The notes: generated from the letters alone by a model not told the origin. A DNA stretch of 64,000 bases from Clostridium_AT stratigraminis (GCF_045310675.1 NZ_JBJHZZ010000001.1:806001-870000), one strand, 5' to 3'. Numbered from the stretch's first letter, positions 18,476 through 27,667 are shown. Program-made: numbers and translations.

Positions 18476-19642
18476 ATGGAAATCAAAATTTGCAAATGGT
18501 ATGATAATGCAGATTCTCCAGTACTTTTTATGGTAGATGATTTAGCTAATGTATGGGTTGATACAAATGGAAATGGACAAGTTGATTTAGAAGAGGATTG
18601 GGGATATGCAAAGAATATTAAAAATTCTTCTTTTAGATTTTTAAATAGTGTAATTTTAAAGGATAAGCATGAGGTGAAAATTACTTTTTTTACTCCAGTA
18701 GGAATAAGGGTTGGAATGATTGAAAATCCCAAAATAAAATCTATTTCTAAGATGTTAAATTGTGATGAGGATAGTAAGGAGTTTTTTAGAAGTATTAATG
18801 ATTCTTCTAGGTTTGAGATAGCTTATCATGGGACAACTCATGGTAGAGTTGGTAAAACTAATTTAGATTTTATTCAAGAATGGGAACTATTTAATTCTTT
18901 AGAAGAGGCAGTTAACAAAATTAATTATGGTAGGGAAATCTATAAGGAGGTATTTGGAGAGTATCCCAAGGGTGGTAAATACTGTGGCTATCAAGTCAAT
19001 GAATTTTCAGATGAAAGTATAGATAATACAGGCTTTTTATGGTGGTGTAGATATTGGAACAGGGGGAAGGCAAATGAGAACCCACTAACTAATTTTGATA
19101 TTAAAACTTTTGGAAAAAATAATGTTTACGATATTCCTAGTACAATAGACGGTTCCTTATTAAATGGAGTATTACACCCCATTAAGTATAAAGTACTAAA
19201 AAAATTATTAAGGAATCTTTTAGTAAGACTTAAACTTCGTCAGATAGATTTCTTACTAAAAAATAAACTTGTTATAAGTATTCAAGAACATATGGCACCA
19301 TCAAGAGATGATGGAAGAAGACAAAGTCCTAATATCTTTGATGATAAGGAAAGCTTGAACTATATATTTCAGTATTTAAAAAGCAAAAGAGTTTGGTATT
19401 GTACAGGTAGTGAACTAGCGGAATATGTACATACTCGGCAAAATATTAATATTATTATTTTAGATCAGGATAGTTTTAAAATAGACATACTAAAAAAAGT
19501 TAATGGGCTATTATCCATAAAACTACCTAATGATGTGAGCTTCATTAAATCACCCAATGGAATTATTGTAAAAAAAAATGATGGATGTTTTAATGTGGAA
19601 ATAATGAGGGGTAAATATTTAATAATTAGAGGTAATAGATAA
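18476..19642 (+). CDS. Polysaccharide deacetylase-like protein (NodB/CE4-type fold)
   Basis: The 388-residue cytoplasmic-looking protein carries the metal-site pattern of CE4 and DUF2334-like deacetylases: an Asp-Asp pair in LFMVDDLANVW near residue 20 and an H-x4-H motif in EIAYHGTTHGR. ISIQEHMAPSRDDGRR near residue 263 may supply a further histidine. There is no signal peptide. It begins two bases after the ATP-grasp gene and ends two bases before the polymerase gene, so it is translationally coupled. It may deacetylate a sugar before or after assembly, exposing an amine for ligation by its neighbour; that link is inference. Confidence 0.7.
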   Translation: MEIKICKWYDNADSPVLFMVDDLANVWVDTNGNGQVDLEEDWGYAKNIKNSSFRFLNSVILKDKHEVKITFFTPVGIRVGMIENPKIKSISKMLNCDEDSKEFFRSINDSSRFEIAYHGTTHGRVGKTNLDFIQEWELFNSLEEAVNKINYGREIYKEVFGEYPKGGKYCGYQVNEFSDESIDNTGFLWWCRYWNRGKANENPLTNFDIKTFGKNNVYDIPSTIDGSLLNGVLHPIKYKVLKKLLRNLLVRLKLRQIDFLLKNKLVISIQEHMAPSRDDGRRQSPNIFDDKESLNYIFQYLKSKRVWYCTGSELAEYVHTRQNINIIILDQDSFKIDILKKVNGLLSIKLPNDVSFIKSPNGIIVKKNDGCFNVEIMRGKYLIIRGNR

Positions 19643-19644
19643 AA

Positions 19645-20925
19645 ATGAAACAATTAATTATATTATATATATTGTTTTTTACTAGTTTATTATCCCTTTT
19701 TGTAAGTAAAGATGAAAAGAATACATATAGAAAACTTATTTTATCATTACTATTAGTATTCATTATCATAAATGTTAACATTAAAATTAATCTTTGGAAT
19801 GATAAGTTTGTGTATATTAATATTTTATTATTAATACTTTTAATACTAAATTTATTAATCAAGAGGGATAAAAGAGTAATAAATATAAAAAGCATTATAC
19901 TTTTTTTAAATATTATTAATATTATTTATTTGCTACAAATGATTTTTATAAGAATCTACGATTTAAACTTATTTGCTTATAGTTTCTCAACAAACCTTAT
20001 CATTTTACTTATTATTATTATATTTTATAAATTTCAAGGTCGTTTTAATAAGGATTTTATTATTAAAAGTATAGCAATTATAGCTTTCATAAATTTTATA
20101 CTTGGATTATTACAGTATAAAACAGGAAAGATGCTTATTTATGGAAGCTTAGCAGGAGATATTTATTATACTGAAGGAATAAGTATTGTAAAGAGGATTG
20201 TTGGATTTGTAGGAGCAAGTAATGGAGCAGGAAATTTAGGAGCAATACTTTTTCCAGTTGTATTATATAAGTTTAATAATAAAAGAAATCTACTAAATTT
20301 AATTTATATTTTTGCAGTTTTAATCTTTACTATTATGACATTAACTAGAATTGCATATGTGGCTATAATTATAGAATTCTTAATATATTTTATAATGAAC
20401 AATAACAAAAAAGATATGGGACATAAGGTATTATTTATTTGTGCTTTCTTTATCTCTTCTATAATTATTTACAATATTTACTTTAATAATATATATAACA
20501 TTTTATTTGCTGAAAGGGGAAATACAGAATCAGTTAGGATAGAACAATTTTTAAGAGTTTATAAGTTGTTTTTACAATATCCATTTTTGGGTGTAGGTGC
20601 TGGACAGTATACATATTTTATACTCGATATTTTCTCAATAAAAGACACAGAAATACATTCTCAAATATTAAATACTTTCGTGGAATGTGGTTTTTTAGGT
20701 GGATTTGCATATTTAATTTTCAATATTAGGCTTATGATTATGGCTATAAAAAGCAGTCCAAGAGTAGAACTATGGTTTGTTTTATCACTATTTACAGGCA
20801 ACTTTATAGTTTCAAATTTTAATCCAAATCAGTACTATGCAATTGATATTTTTATATATTACTTTATTTTATGCGGTATTATATTTGCCGCCAGAGGTGA
20901 GCATGAAAAAACTTTTGATAATTAG
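19645..20925 (+). CDS. O-antigen ligase/polymerase-like membrane protein (Wzy)
   Basis: This 426-residue protein is almost entirely hydrophobic, with roughly 11-12 membrane segments. A large periplasmic-side loop contains RGNTESVRIEQFLRVYKLF and GVGAGQYTYFI, the R-x-E and G-x-G-x-G pattern seen in Wzy/WaaL-like proteins. It should polymerise repeat units outside the membrane. The coding sequence is extremely AT-rich. The next gene starts inside its 3' end. The assignment is by position and topology more than by conserved residues, as is usual for Wzy. Confidence 0.82.
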   Translation: MKQLIILYILFFTSLLSLFVSKDEKNTYRKLILSLLLVFIIINVNIKINLWNDKFVYINILLLILLILNLLIKRDKRVINIKSIILFLNIINIIYLLQMIFIRIYDLNLFAYSFSTNLIILLIIIIFYKFQGRFNKDFIIKSIAIIAFINFILGLLQYKTGKMLIYGSLAGDIYYTEGISIVKRIVGFVGASNGAGNLGAILFPVVLYKFNNKRNLLNLIYIFAVLIFTIMTLTRIAYVAIIIEFLIYFIMNNNKKDMGHKVLFICAFFISSIIIYNIYFNNIYNILFAERGNTESVRIEQFLRVYKLFLQYPFLGVGAGQYTYFILDIFSIKDTEIHSQILNTFVECGFLGGFAYLIFNIRLMIMAIKSSPRVELWFVLSLFTGNFIVSNFNPNQYYAIDIFIYYFILCGIIFAARGEHEKTFDN

Positions 20926-22132
20926 TGACTTCATGGAAAATCAGCCCGTTGTGGCTTCAGTTAGATATTGTGATTTAATGCAGTATATATCAAAAAAATT
21001 TTTTACAATTGTTATTAATGACCAGGACAAGGGTAATAAAAAAAGTATTTATTCAAATGTTAACTTTAAATATAATATTTCAAAAAGTAAATTTACTCAA
21101 AGAATAGAACAAAGGAATAAAAAAAGAAATTTAATAGAGACACTATTAAGAAATAGGCTTATTTTAACTATTTGGAGAAATTATTCTAATAGTTATTATT
21201 GTTTTAGAAAGAAAAATATTGGCATACTAAAAGAACTTGAGGATTTTCTTCTATTAAACTCAATAGTAGCAATATTTATTACAGTTCCAGATATTCATGG
21301 CCTATATATCTTAGACTATATAAAAAGAAAACATATAAAAATACCAGCAATTGTTGAGGTAAGAGATATTTTAAATAATAAGATTGGCAGTGGTAATCCC
21401 AGCTATACATTAAAAAAAGCCGAAAGGATTTTAATAAATAGAGCTGATGGAATTATAGCCCTTTCTAATGGCATTGAAGAATACTATAAAAAATTTGATA
21501 AACATAAAAAAATAAGAGTTATTACAAATGGATACAATGCTGAAGACTTTAAGGATTGTAAATATGAATCTATAACTAATAAGAAGGTAATTACATTTGC
21601 TCATGTAGGCTCCATTTATAAAGGGAGAAATATTAAGGATTTTATTTCTGCACTTATAAAATTAAATAAGATTAGTAATATAAATGTAGTATTTAATGTA
21701 GTTGGATTTCTTGATAGTGAGGCTATTAAGGATGTTGAAGAATTAAGTGATGCTCTTAAAAGTTCTAAAGTAAAAGTTAATATACTTGGTACTATGTCAC
21801 ATGAAGAGGCTATTAAATATCTTATTGAATGTGACATATCTGTAATTTTAACTCATAAAATAGGAAGTGAATATGCTATACCTGGAAAGACTTTTGAGTA
21901 TATAGGAGCTTCAAAGCCAATAATTGCAGTGACTAAGGATAAAAACTTAATTGAGCTAATAGATGGTAAGTTTGGAGAGTGTGCTGAGCATAACGTAGAT
22001 AAAATAGAAGAAAAGCTGCAAAAGTTATTGAAAACTCATTATAACTTTGAAAATAGATTTCAGTTTTCAAGAGAAATTCAAAGTAAGAAGATTATTAATT
22101 TCATTGAAGAAGTGACTCTGAATAAGGAGTAG
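20903..22132 (+). CDS. Glycosyltransferase, GT4-like
   Basis: A 409-residue GT-B enzyme starts at ATG 20903, where CCAGAGGTGAGC gives the ribosome site; the frame extends upstream but that part overlaps the polymerase. The gene overlaps the polymerase by 23 bases. Recognisable elements are the FAHVGSIYKGRN donor-domain opening, NVVGFLDSEA, LGTMSHEEAIKYLIECDI and IPGKTFEYIGASKPI, typical of GT4 transferases in capsule loci. It presumably acts on the cytoplasmic face during repeat assembly. Sugar specificity is unknown. Confidence 0.85.
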   Translation: MKKLLIISDFMENQPVVASVRYCDLMQYISKKFFTIVINDQDKGNKKSIYSNVNFKYNISKSKFTQRIEQRNKKRNLIETLLRNRLILTIWRNYSNSYYCFRKKNIGILKELEDFLLLNSIVAIFITVPDIHGLYILDYIKRKHIKIPAIVEVRDILNNKIGSGNPSYTLKKAERILINRADGIIALSNGIEEYYKKFDKHKKIRVITNGYNAEDFKDCKYESITNKKVITFAHVGSIYKGRNIKDFISALIKLNKISNINVVFNVVGFLDSEAIKDVEELSDALKSSKVKVNILGTMSHEEAIKYLIECDISVILTHKIGSEYAIPGKTFEYIGASKPIIAVTKDKNLIELIDGKFGECAEHNVDKIEEKLQKLLKTHYNFENRFQFSREIQSKKIINFIEEVTLNKE

Positions 22133-22143
22133 CAGAGGAAGTT

Positions 22144-23505
22144 ATGAGAATACTACATTATTCATTAGGCCTTCCGCCTTATAGAACTGGTGGACTTACA
22201 AAGTATGCCTTTGATTTAATGAAGGAACAAGTATATGAAGGAAAAGATATATACTTGTTATATCCTGGACACATTAAATTATTAAATAAGCAAATAAAAA
22301 TATCTCTAAAGAAGCAGCAATTGGGTATAAAGGTATACGAACTTATAAATCCATTACCTGTTCCTTTATTAAGTGGAATTGGACAACCAACTAGCTTTTG
22401 CATAAAAGCATCGAAAGAAGTATATATATCCTTTCTTAGGGAATTAGCTCCAGATATAATTCACCTTCACACATTAATGGGACTACACAAAGAGTTTTTT
22501 ATAGCTTGTAGGGAATTAAATATAAAGATGATTTTCACTACCCATGATTATTTTGGCATTTGCCCAAAAGTTAACTTATTTGACTTTAATAATCGCATAT
22601 GTACTGATTATAAAAAAGGGGAAAATTGCATTAAATGCAACGAAGCTTCCTATAGTCTTAAGATGATTTTCTTAATGCAGTCAAGAATATATAAAAGCTT
22701 AACAAGTTACAAATTTTTTAATAAGATTAAGCATTATTTGAAAAGTAAATTAAGTAAAAAAGAAGGCTGGAATACTTTAAAGTCTAATCCTCCATTAAAC
22801 GAATATTCAGAGCTTAGAAAGTATTATTTAGATATTTTAAACTTAATTGATTATTTTCACTATAATAGTTCTGTTTCAAAAGAGGAATATGAAAAATACA
22901 TAAGCTGCACAGGAGAAATAATTAATATAACTCATAATGAAATTAAGGATAACAGAAAAGTAAAAGTTTATAATAACAATTCTAGCAAGTTAAGAATTAC
23001 TTATTTAGGCCCTAATGAAGCATATAAAGGCTTTAGTTTATTGACACAAGCTTTAGAGGAATTAAAAGGACAAAACATTTGCAATTGGGAACTTACTGTA
23101 TATTCACAGAAGAAAGATGGGGCTGATCCCAATTATTTTTTTAAGGGACCTTATAACTACCAGGAGCTAGAGGATATTTTTAATAATACAGATATTTTAA
23201 TTATACCAAGTGTATGGAATGAAACCTTTGGATATATTGGCTTAGAAGCATTTTCATTTGGAGTTCCTGTTATGGTTACAGAAAATGTTGGCTTTAAAGA
23301 TATACTTATTAATAATGTTACTGGAATAATCATAGGTTCTCATATAGAGGAATTAGCAGAGAATATTGCAAAGATAATTGAAGATAGAAATATTTTAGAA
23401 AAAATTAATAGAAATATTATAGCAGCTAAATTTGATTTTTCCTTGAAAAGCCACTCAGAAAATATGTTTAAATTATATGACAAAGTGTTAGGAGGAAGGT
23501 GCTAG
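22144..23505 (+). CDS. Glycosyltransferase, GT4, with Cys-rich insert
   Basis: The 453-residue GT4 transferase opens with ILHYSLGLPPYRTGGLTKYA and has the donor motif ETFGYIGLEAFSFGVPVMV (E-x7-E) near residue 360. Between the domains it carries FTTHDYFGICPKVNLFD and a Cys-rich stretch, C-x9-C-x2-C, around residues 158-171. This insert recurs in a subgroup of GT4 enzymes and may bind a metal or form a structural knot. It starts at ATG 22144 eleven bases after the previous gene and overlaps or abuts the next. Confidence 0.87.
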   Translation: MRILHYSLGLPPYRTGGLTKYAFDLMKEQVYEGKDIYLLYPGHIKLLNKQIKISLKKQQLGIKVYELINPLPVPLLSGIGQPTSFCIKASKEVYISFLRELAPDIIHLHTLMGLHKEFFIACRELNIKMIFTTHDYFGICPKVNLFDFNNRICTDYKKGENCIKCNEASYSLKMIFLMQSRIYKSLTSYKFFNKIKHYLKSKLSKKEGWNTLKSNPPLNEYSELRKYYLDILNLIDYFHYNSSVSKEEYEKYISCTGEIINITHNEIKDNRKVKVYNNNSSKLRITYLGPNEAYKGFSLLTQALEELKGQNICNWELTVYSQKKDGADPNYFFKGPYNYQELEDIFNNTDILIIPSVWNETFGYIGLEAFSFGVPVMVTENVGFKDILINNVTGIIIGSHIEELAENIAKIIEDRNILEKINRNIIAAKFDFSLKSHSENMFKLYDKVLGGRC

Positions 23506-23507
23506 AA

Positions 23508-24671
23508 ATGGAGGTCTTTATTATTGGATCCAAAGGAATACCTGCAAGATACGGAGGCTTTGAAACCTTTGTTCATAACCTGACTGCAAAGAAAAAAAGT
23601 GAAAATATAAAATATAATGTCTCATGCTTAGGGACAGATAATAATGAATTTGAGTTTAATAATGCAAGATGTTTTAATGTAAAAGTTAAAAATATTGGCA
23701 GTATAAAAGCAATAATTTATGATATTACAGCATTAAGAGAATGCATAAAATATATAAGGAAAAATAAACTAAAGAATAGTATTGTATACATATTAGCTTG
23801 CAGAATAGGCTTTTTTTTAGCTATATACTGTAAGGTAATAACAAAAATGGGTATAAAAATATTTGTGAATCCTGATGGACATGAATGGAAAAGAAGTAAG
23901 TGGAATAAAGTTATTAAAGCATATTGGAAATGGTCAGAAAGATTGTCTATAAAGTATGCAGATCTTATAATTTGTGATTCCAAGGAAATAGAGAAATATA
24001 TAAATAAAAAATATGAAAAATTTAAGCCTAAAACAAAATATATACCTTATGGTGCAGAAATCAAGTATTCAAGTTTAAGTTCAAATCTGGAGAAATTTCT
24101 TTTATGGTTAAAAGAAAATTACTTAAAAGCTAACGAATATTACTTAATCGTTGGAAGATTCGTTCCAGAGAATAATTACGAATTAATTATTAGTGAATTT
24201 ATGAAGACAAATACAAGAAGGAAGTTAATTATTATAACTAATGTAGAAAAAAATAAATTTTATGAAGATTTGATGAAAAGAACTAGATTTGATGAAGATA
24301 GGAGAATAAAGTTTGTTGGTACTGTCTATGATGAAAAGTTATTAACAGATATTAGAGAAAATGCATATGCCTATTTACATGGCCATGAGGTAGGTGGAAC
24401 AAACCCTTCACTACTTGAGGCTTTAGCAAATACAAATATAAATATTTTGCTTGATGTCGCCTTTAATAAAGAAGTAGGAGAAGATGCTGGATTATATTTT
24501 TCAAAGGAAAGGGATGATCTAGCAAATCTGATTAATAAAGTAGATAAATACAATTATGAGAAAATTAATAGTTTAGGAAATCTAGCTAAGAGTAGGATTA
24601 AAGAACAGTATTCTTGGAAAGCTGTGGTTGACAGCTATGAGAAGTTATTTTTAAATTCTTTGGAGGAGTAA
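23508..24671 (+). CDS. DUF1972-containing glycosyltransferase (rhamnosyltransferase-like)
   Basis: The N-terminal FIIGSKGIPARYGGFETFV matches the DUF1972 domain found in Cps2T/RgpA-like rhamnosyltransferases. The C-terminal half is a GT4 donor domain with YLIVGRFVPENNYELII and HEVGGTNPSLLEALA. I take ATG 23508 (388 residues minus stop) as start; GTG 23499 lies only three bases from GGAGGAAGG and would overlap the preceding gene by seven bases. Such enzymes add the second sugar, often rhamnose, to the lipid-linked first sugar. Identity of the acceptor here is inferred only. Confidence 0.85.
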   Translation: MEVFIIGSKGIPARYGGFETFVHNLTAKKKSENIKYNVSCLGTDNNEFEFNNARCFNVKVKNIGSIKAIIYDITALRECIKYIRKNKLKNSIVYILACRIGFFLAIYCKVITKMGIKIFVNPDGHEWKRSKWNKVIKAYWKWSERLSIKYADLIICDSKEIEKYINKKYEKFKPKTKYIPYGAEIKYSSLSSNLEKFLLWLKENYLKANEYYLIVGRFVPENNYELIISEFMKTNTRRKLIIITNVEKNKFYEDLMKRTRFDEDRRIKFVGTVYDEKLLTDIRENAYAYLHGHEVGGTNPSLLEALANTNINILLDVAFNKEVGEDAGLYFSKERDDLANLINKVDKYNYEKINSLGNLAKSRIKEQYSWKAVVDSYEKLFLNSLEE

Positions 24672-24672
24672 A

Positions 24673-25362
24673 ATGGATTTTAAGAAATTTATTAGTATCT
24701 TAAAAAAGAGGTTTCTATTTATATGCTTTATTACTTTAGTTATAACTTTAGCAGTTGGATATTTAAGTTATTTTGTTATAACACCTATATATAAGGCTGA
24801 TATTTCAGTTATTATTGGTAATTCTAATAATTCAAATGAAATAAATAAACAAAACTATGATGACGTATTAATGTACCAAAAAATGGTGAAAACCTATAGT
24901 AAACTTATTAAATCAAGGGTAGTTGCAGAGGATGTAATAAAAAACCTAGATTTAAAATCCATGAGCACATCTGATCTATTAGAAAGTGTTACAGTTACAC
25001 CTGACAATGAAACTCAATTTTTAACAATTGCTGTATTATCAAAAGATCCAAAACAAGCAATGAATATAGCTAATCAATTCGCAAAATCATTAAAATCCAT
25101 TAGTATTAAAGTTAATGAAATAGATATAGTTGAAATTATAGACGAAGCACAACTGCCCATTGAGCCTGATAGCCCCAAACCAATTACTAATATTATAATG
25201 GCTTTTTTTGTTGGGAACATGTTATCCATTGGACTTGCAATTATGGATGATTATTTAGATAATACCATTAAAACAGAAGAAGATGTTCAAATGCTGCTTG
25301 GTCTCCCAGTCTTAGGAACAATTTCAAAAGTTAATTTAAAAGAGATGGGTGTGATTGTATGA
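24673..25362 (+). CDS. Chain-length regulator / kinase activator (CpsC/YveK, Wzz family)
   Basis: The 229-residue membrane protein has a membrane segment at about 15-37, an extracytoplasmic Wzz domain, and a second segment near 172-192 preceded by the proline-rich AQLPIEPDSPKPITN. Such short Gram-positive Wzz proteins control polymer length and activate the separate cytoplasmic BY-kinase through their C-terminal tail. It starts one base after the stop of the upstream gene (GGAGGAGTAAAATG), and its stop overlaps the kinase start. Here the pair lies at the 3' end of the cluster rather than at the usual 5' position. Confidence 0.92.
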   Translation: MDFKKFISILKKRFLFICFITLVITLAVGYLSYFVITPIYKADISVIIGNSNNSNEINKQNYDDVLMYQKMVKTYSKLIKSRVVAEDVIKNLDLKSMSTSDLLESVTVTPDNETQFLTIAVLSKDPKQAMNIANQFAKSLKSISIKVNEIDIVEIIDEAQLPIEPDSPKPITNIIMAFFVGNMLSIGLAIMDDYLDNTIKTEEDVQMLLGLPVLGTISKVNLKEMGVIV

Positions 25363-26015
25363 AAAAGAGGGCAAGTAAAACAAAGAGGCTTAAAACTATG
25401 GCAGCTGAGCAATTTAGAACACTTAGAACCAATATACAATTTTCTTCTTTAGGTAATAAAATAAAAAGCATTGTTATAACCTCTAGTATGCCTGGAGAGG
25501 GGAAAAGTATTGTTACAGCAAATTTGGCGGTTACAATGGCAAACGCCGGTAAAAAAGTAATTATAGTTGATTGTGACCTAAGAAAGCCAACAATTCATAA
25601 AAAGTTTTCATTACCTAATTTAATAGGCCTTACTAATATATTAGTTCAAGATAGGAATAAACATGAGACTATTACAGCTGCTAATTATCCTAATCTATTT
25701 ATACTAACTAGTGGACCTATTCCTCCTAATCCATCAGAGCTTCTTGGAAGCAATAATATGAGAGAGCTTTTAAATGAGCTCATTAATACTTACGACATTG
25801 TACTTTTAGATTCACCCCCTGTTTTATATATAACCGATACACAAATCTTATCAGCTATTGCTCAAGGGACTATACTTGTTACTTCCTATGGAAAGTCAGA
25901 AAAAGCTGCGGTACTTAGTGCAAAAGAAAATATCCAGAAGGTTGGAGGCAAAATATTGGGGGTAGTAATAAACAAAATGCCTGTAAAAAAGAATAATACC
26001 TATTATGAGTACTAA
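25359..26015 (+). CDS. Bacterial tyrosine kinase CpsD/CapB-like
   Basis: This is a 218-residue cytoplasmic BY-kinase. Walker A is SSMPGEGKS (about 42-50), Walker A' is VIIVDCDLRKP (about 67-77) and Walker B is IVLLDSPP near 147. The C-terminal tail KKNNTYYEY supplies the tyrosine cluster that is autophosphorylated in this family. Its ATGA start overlaps the CpsC-like gene by four bases, consistent with their working as a pair. No CpsB/Wzb-type phosphatase is encoded in the cluster, so dephosphorylation must rely on a gene elsewhere. Confidence 0.95.
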   Translation: MKKRASKTKRLKTMAAEQFRTLRTNIQFSSLGNKIKSIVITSSMPGEGKSIVTANLAVTMANAGKKVIIVDCDLRKPTIHKKFSLPNLIGLTNILVQDRNKHETITAANYPNLFILTSGPIPPNPSELLGSNNMRELLNELINTYDIVLLDSPPVLYITDTQILSAIAQGTILVTSYGKSEKAAVLSAKENIQKVGGKILGVVINKMPVKKNNTYYEY

Positions 26016-26088
26016 ATTTCAGCTATTAAAAATATTAAATGCTTGTTGAAACTATAAGTTTAATGGAGACAAATACCTTTTTATAGAA

Positions 26089-27165
26089 TTAATATTTAAG
26101 AAGTAAATCAATTGCCTCATTTATTGAGGTTTCTAATTTATTTTCAATCCAATCCTCCGGAATAGCAGCAAATCTACAGTTGTTTTTATTAGTATTTAAA
26201 TAAGAATATATTATTTGAGCTTCGTCGATATCATTTCTCCCTATTTCAATGGAGCTTTTTAAAGTTTTTAAACTAAAATAATGAAGTGTTAGTTCTATTA
26301 ATGTTGTTTTTATTTCTTTAATATGAGTTATTGAATTTTCAAATAATCTAGAATATATTATTTTTGATCCATTAATTAAAAAAAATTTAAAAGTATCTTT
26401 ATTTAAATACTCAATTAAAACAATTTTATCATTCTCTTGAGAAAATGTGATAACTTTCTCTTTTGCCATAAGAGATTTTACAGAACTTATGGAATCTCTG
26501 TATTTAATTGCTGTATCAAAATTCAATTTTTCTGCTGCATCCTTCATAATAGACTCCATTAAATTGAGAACTTTTCTATCAGTTCCAATTAGAAGCTTGA
26601 ATATGTCCTCAATTCTAGCTTTATATTTTGCTTTAGTATTAATATCAAAGCACATACCAAGACAAAGACCAAGGGAATAATTTAAGCAGGGGGAATTACT
26701 TTGGTGATCATTGCTGCACTGAATTTTTAAACTCTCTTTAATACCTTGAAGCGCTCTTTCAACAACATTTTTATTTATAAAGGGCCCAAAATAAAAGTTA
26801 CCATCATTCTTTGAAACTTCCAAAGTGGTCTCAATTTTCGAAAAATCTCCTTTAATTTTTACATAGATATAAGATAATGGAGTTTTCATCATTCTATTAT
26901 AACGAGGCTTGATTTCCTTAATTAATTTGCATTCTAAAACAAAGGCTTCGAATTCTGTATCTGTTAAGATATAATCAAAGCCTTTTATATTTTTCACTAG
27001 CTTTATAACCTTTGGAGTATGATATTTTGAGCTCTGAAAATAGGAGCCAACTCTGCTTTTTAAATTTTTAGATTTGCCAACATAAATAATACTATCAAGA
27101 GAATCCTTCATAAGATATACACCTGGTGAAGAAGGAAGAATTCTAATTTTTTCTTTTAAATCCAA
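26089..27165 (-). CDS. Short UvrC-like GIY-YIG nuclease (Cho-type)
   Basis: The 358-residue protein starts at a TTG with GGGGAGG upstream. It has the UvrC N-terminal GIY-YIG nuclease (SPGVYLMKD, IIYVGKSKNLKSRVGSYF), the four-cysteine region C-x9-C-x7-C-x3-C around residues 150-175 that resembles the UvrC iron-sulfur site, and a UVR-like helical pair. It ends before the RNase H-like second nuclease and the helix-hairpin-helix modules of full UvrC (about 600 residues). This size and domain content match Cho-like UvrC homologs, which make the 3' incision in UvrAB-dependent repair. It is monocistronic and convergent with the capsule cluster. Confidence 0.85.
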   Translation of the reverse strand: MDLKEKIRILPSSPGVYLMKDSLDSIIYVGKSKNLKSRVGSYFQSSKYHTPKVIKLVKNIKGFDYILTDTEFEAFVLECKLIKEIKPRYNRMMKTPLSYIYVKIKGDFSKIETTLEVSKNDGNFYFGPFINKNVVERALQGIKESLKIQCSNDHQSNSPCLNYSLGLCLGMCFDINTKAKYKARIEDIFKLLIGTDRKVLNLMESIMKDAAEKLNFDTAIKYRDSISSVKSLMAKEKVITFSQENDKIVLIEYLNKDTFKFFLINGSKIIYSRLFENSITHIKEIKTTLIELTLHYFSLKTLKSSIEIGRNDIDEAQIIYSYLNTNKNNCRFAAIPEDWIENKLETSINEAIDLLLKY

Positions 27166-27242
27166 GGCTAAACCTCCCCAAGAATATTCTTAGAAATTAA
27201 GTATATTATATATTTTTGGAGGGTGATAAATCAAATTTATTG

Positions 27243-27374
27243 TTAGCTATTAGTAGTTTTTGATTTGCTTTTCTTATATTCAGCAGCTTTAAGTCCTTCT
27301 AAAGTTCCACTATTTCCAGTATTTTTAATTGCCTTATTCTGTTTAACGGCATCATTTCTTTTATTTGTATTCAT
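27243..27374 (-). CDS. 43-residue basic hypothetical protein
   Basis: A short open frame reads MNTNKRNDAVKQNKAIKNTG and continues through GTLEGLKAAEYKKSKSKTTN to a stop. It starts with ATG 27374 behind a strong AAGGAGATATATT ribosome site, which is the main evidence for translation. The protein is rich in Lys and Asn, has no hydrophobic segment and is probably soluble and disordered. I do not recognise the family. It lies just upstream of the UvrC-like gene on the same strand. Confidence 0.6.
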   Translation of the reverse strand: MNTNKRNDAVKQNKAIKNTGNSGTLEGLKAAEYKKSKSKTTNS

Positions 27375-27667
27375 AATATATCTCCTTGTATTTTAAAATT
27401 TTATTTACAATATTATTTTTAGCAGATTTATAAGAAATATGTGATAATAATTCTTCTAAAGTTCATTAAGTATAATTTTTATTTCTTATATAGAGAAGTA
27501 ATTTTAAAGTAATAAGTTTCCAGTAAAAAAGTTAAATAAATAGTGTACAAGCTAATATATATGTTATACAATTTAGATGTGTGATACACAATAGCAATAA
27601 TTCTTGCAAGAATTTTTAAAATTGCAAGAAAATTTAAAACTAATAAAGCATGGAAGGAGAAAACTTT
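27375..27667. other. Divergent intergenic region upstream of ackA
   Basis: About 290 bases separate the 43-residue gene from acetate kinase. The region is AT-rich. It contains a dyad TGTGT-GAT-ACACA at 27578-27590 and, closer to ackA, a perfect palindrome and a repeat of its half-site (listed separately). No additional coding frame with a ribosome site was seen. Confidence 0.5.
27599..27630. promoter_or_regulatory. Candidate operator upstream of ackA
   Basis: AATTCTTGCAAGAATT (27599-27614) is a perfect 16-bp palindrome, and its half TTGCAAGAA recurs at 27622-27630. The pair sits 40-70 bases before the acetate kinase start, probably downstream of the promoter, where a bound repressor would block transcription. 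The cognate regulator is unknown. Confidence 0.45.

Noticed and set aside
20837..20902. Upstream extension of the glycosyltransferase at 20903
   Set aside because: The extension lies in the polymerase gene, and GAGGTGAGC is placed correctly only for ATG 20903.
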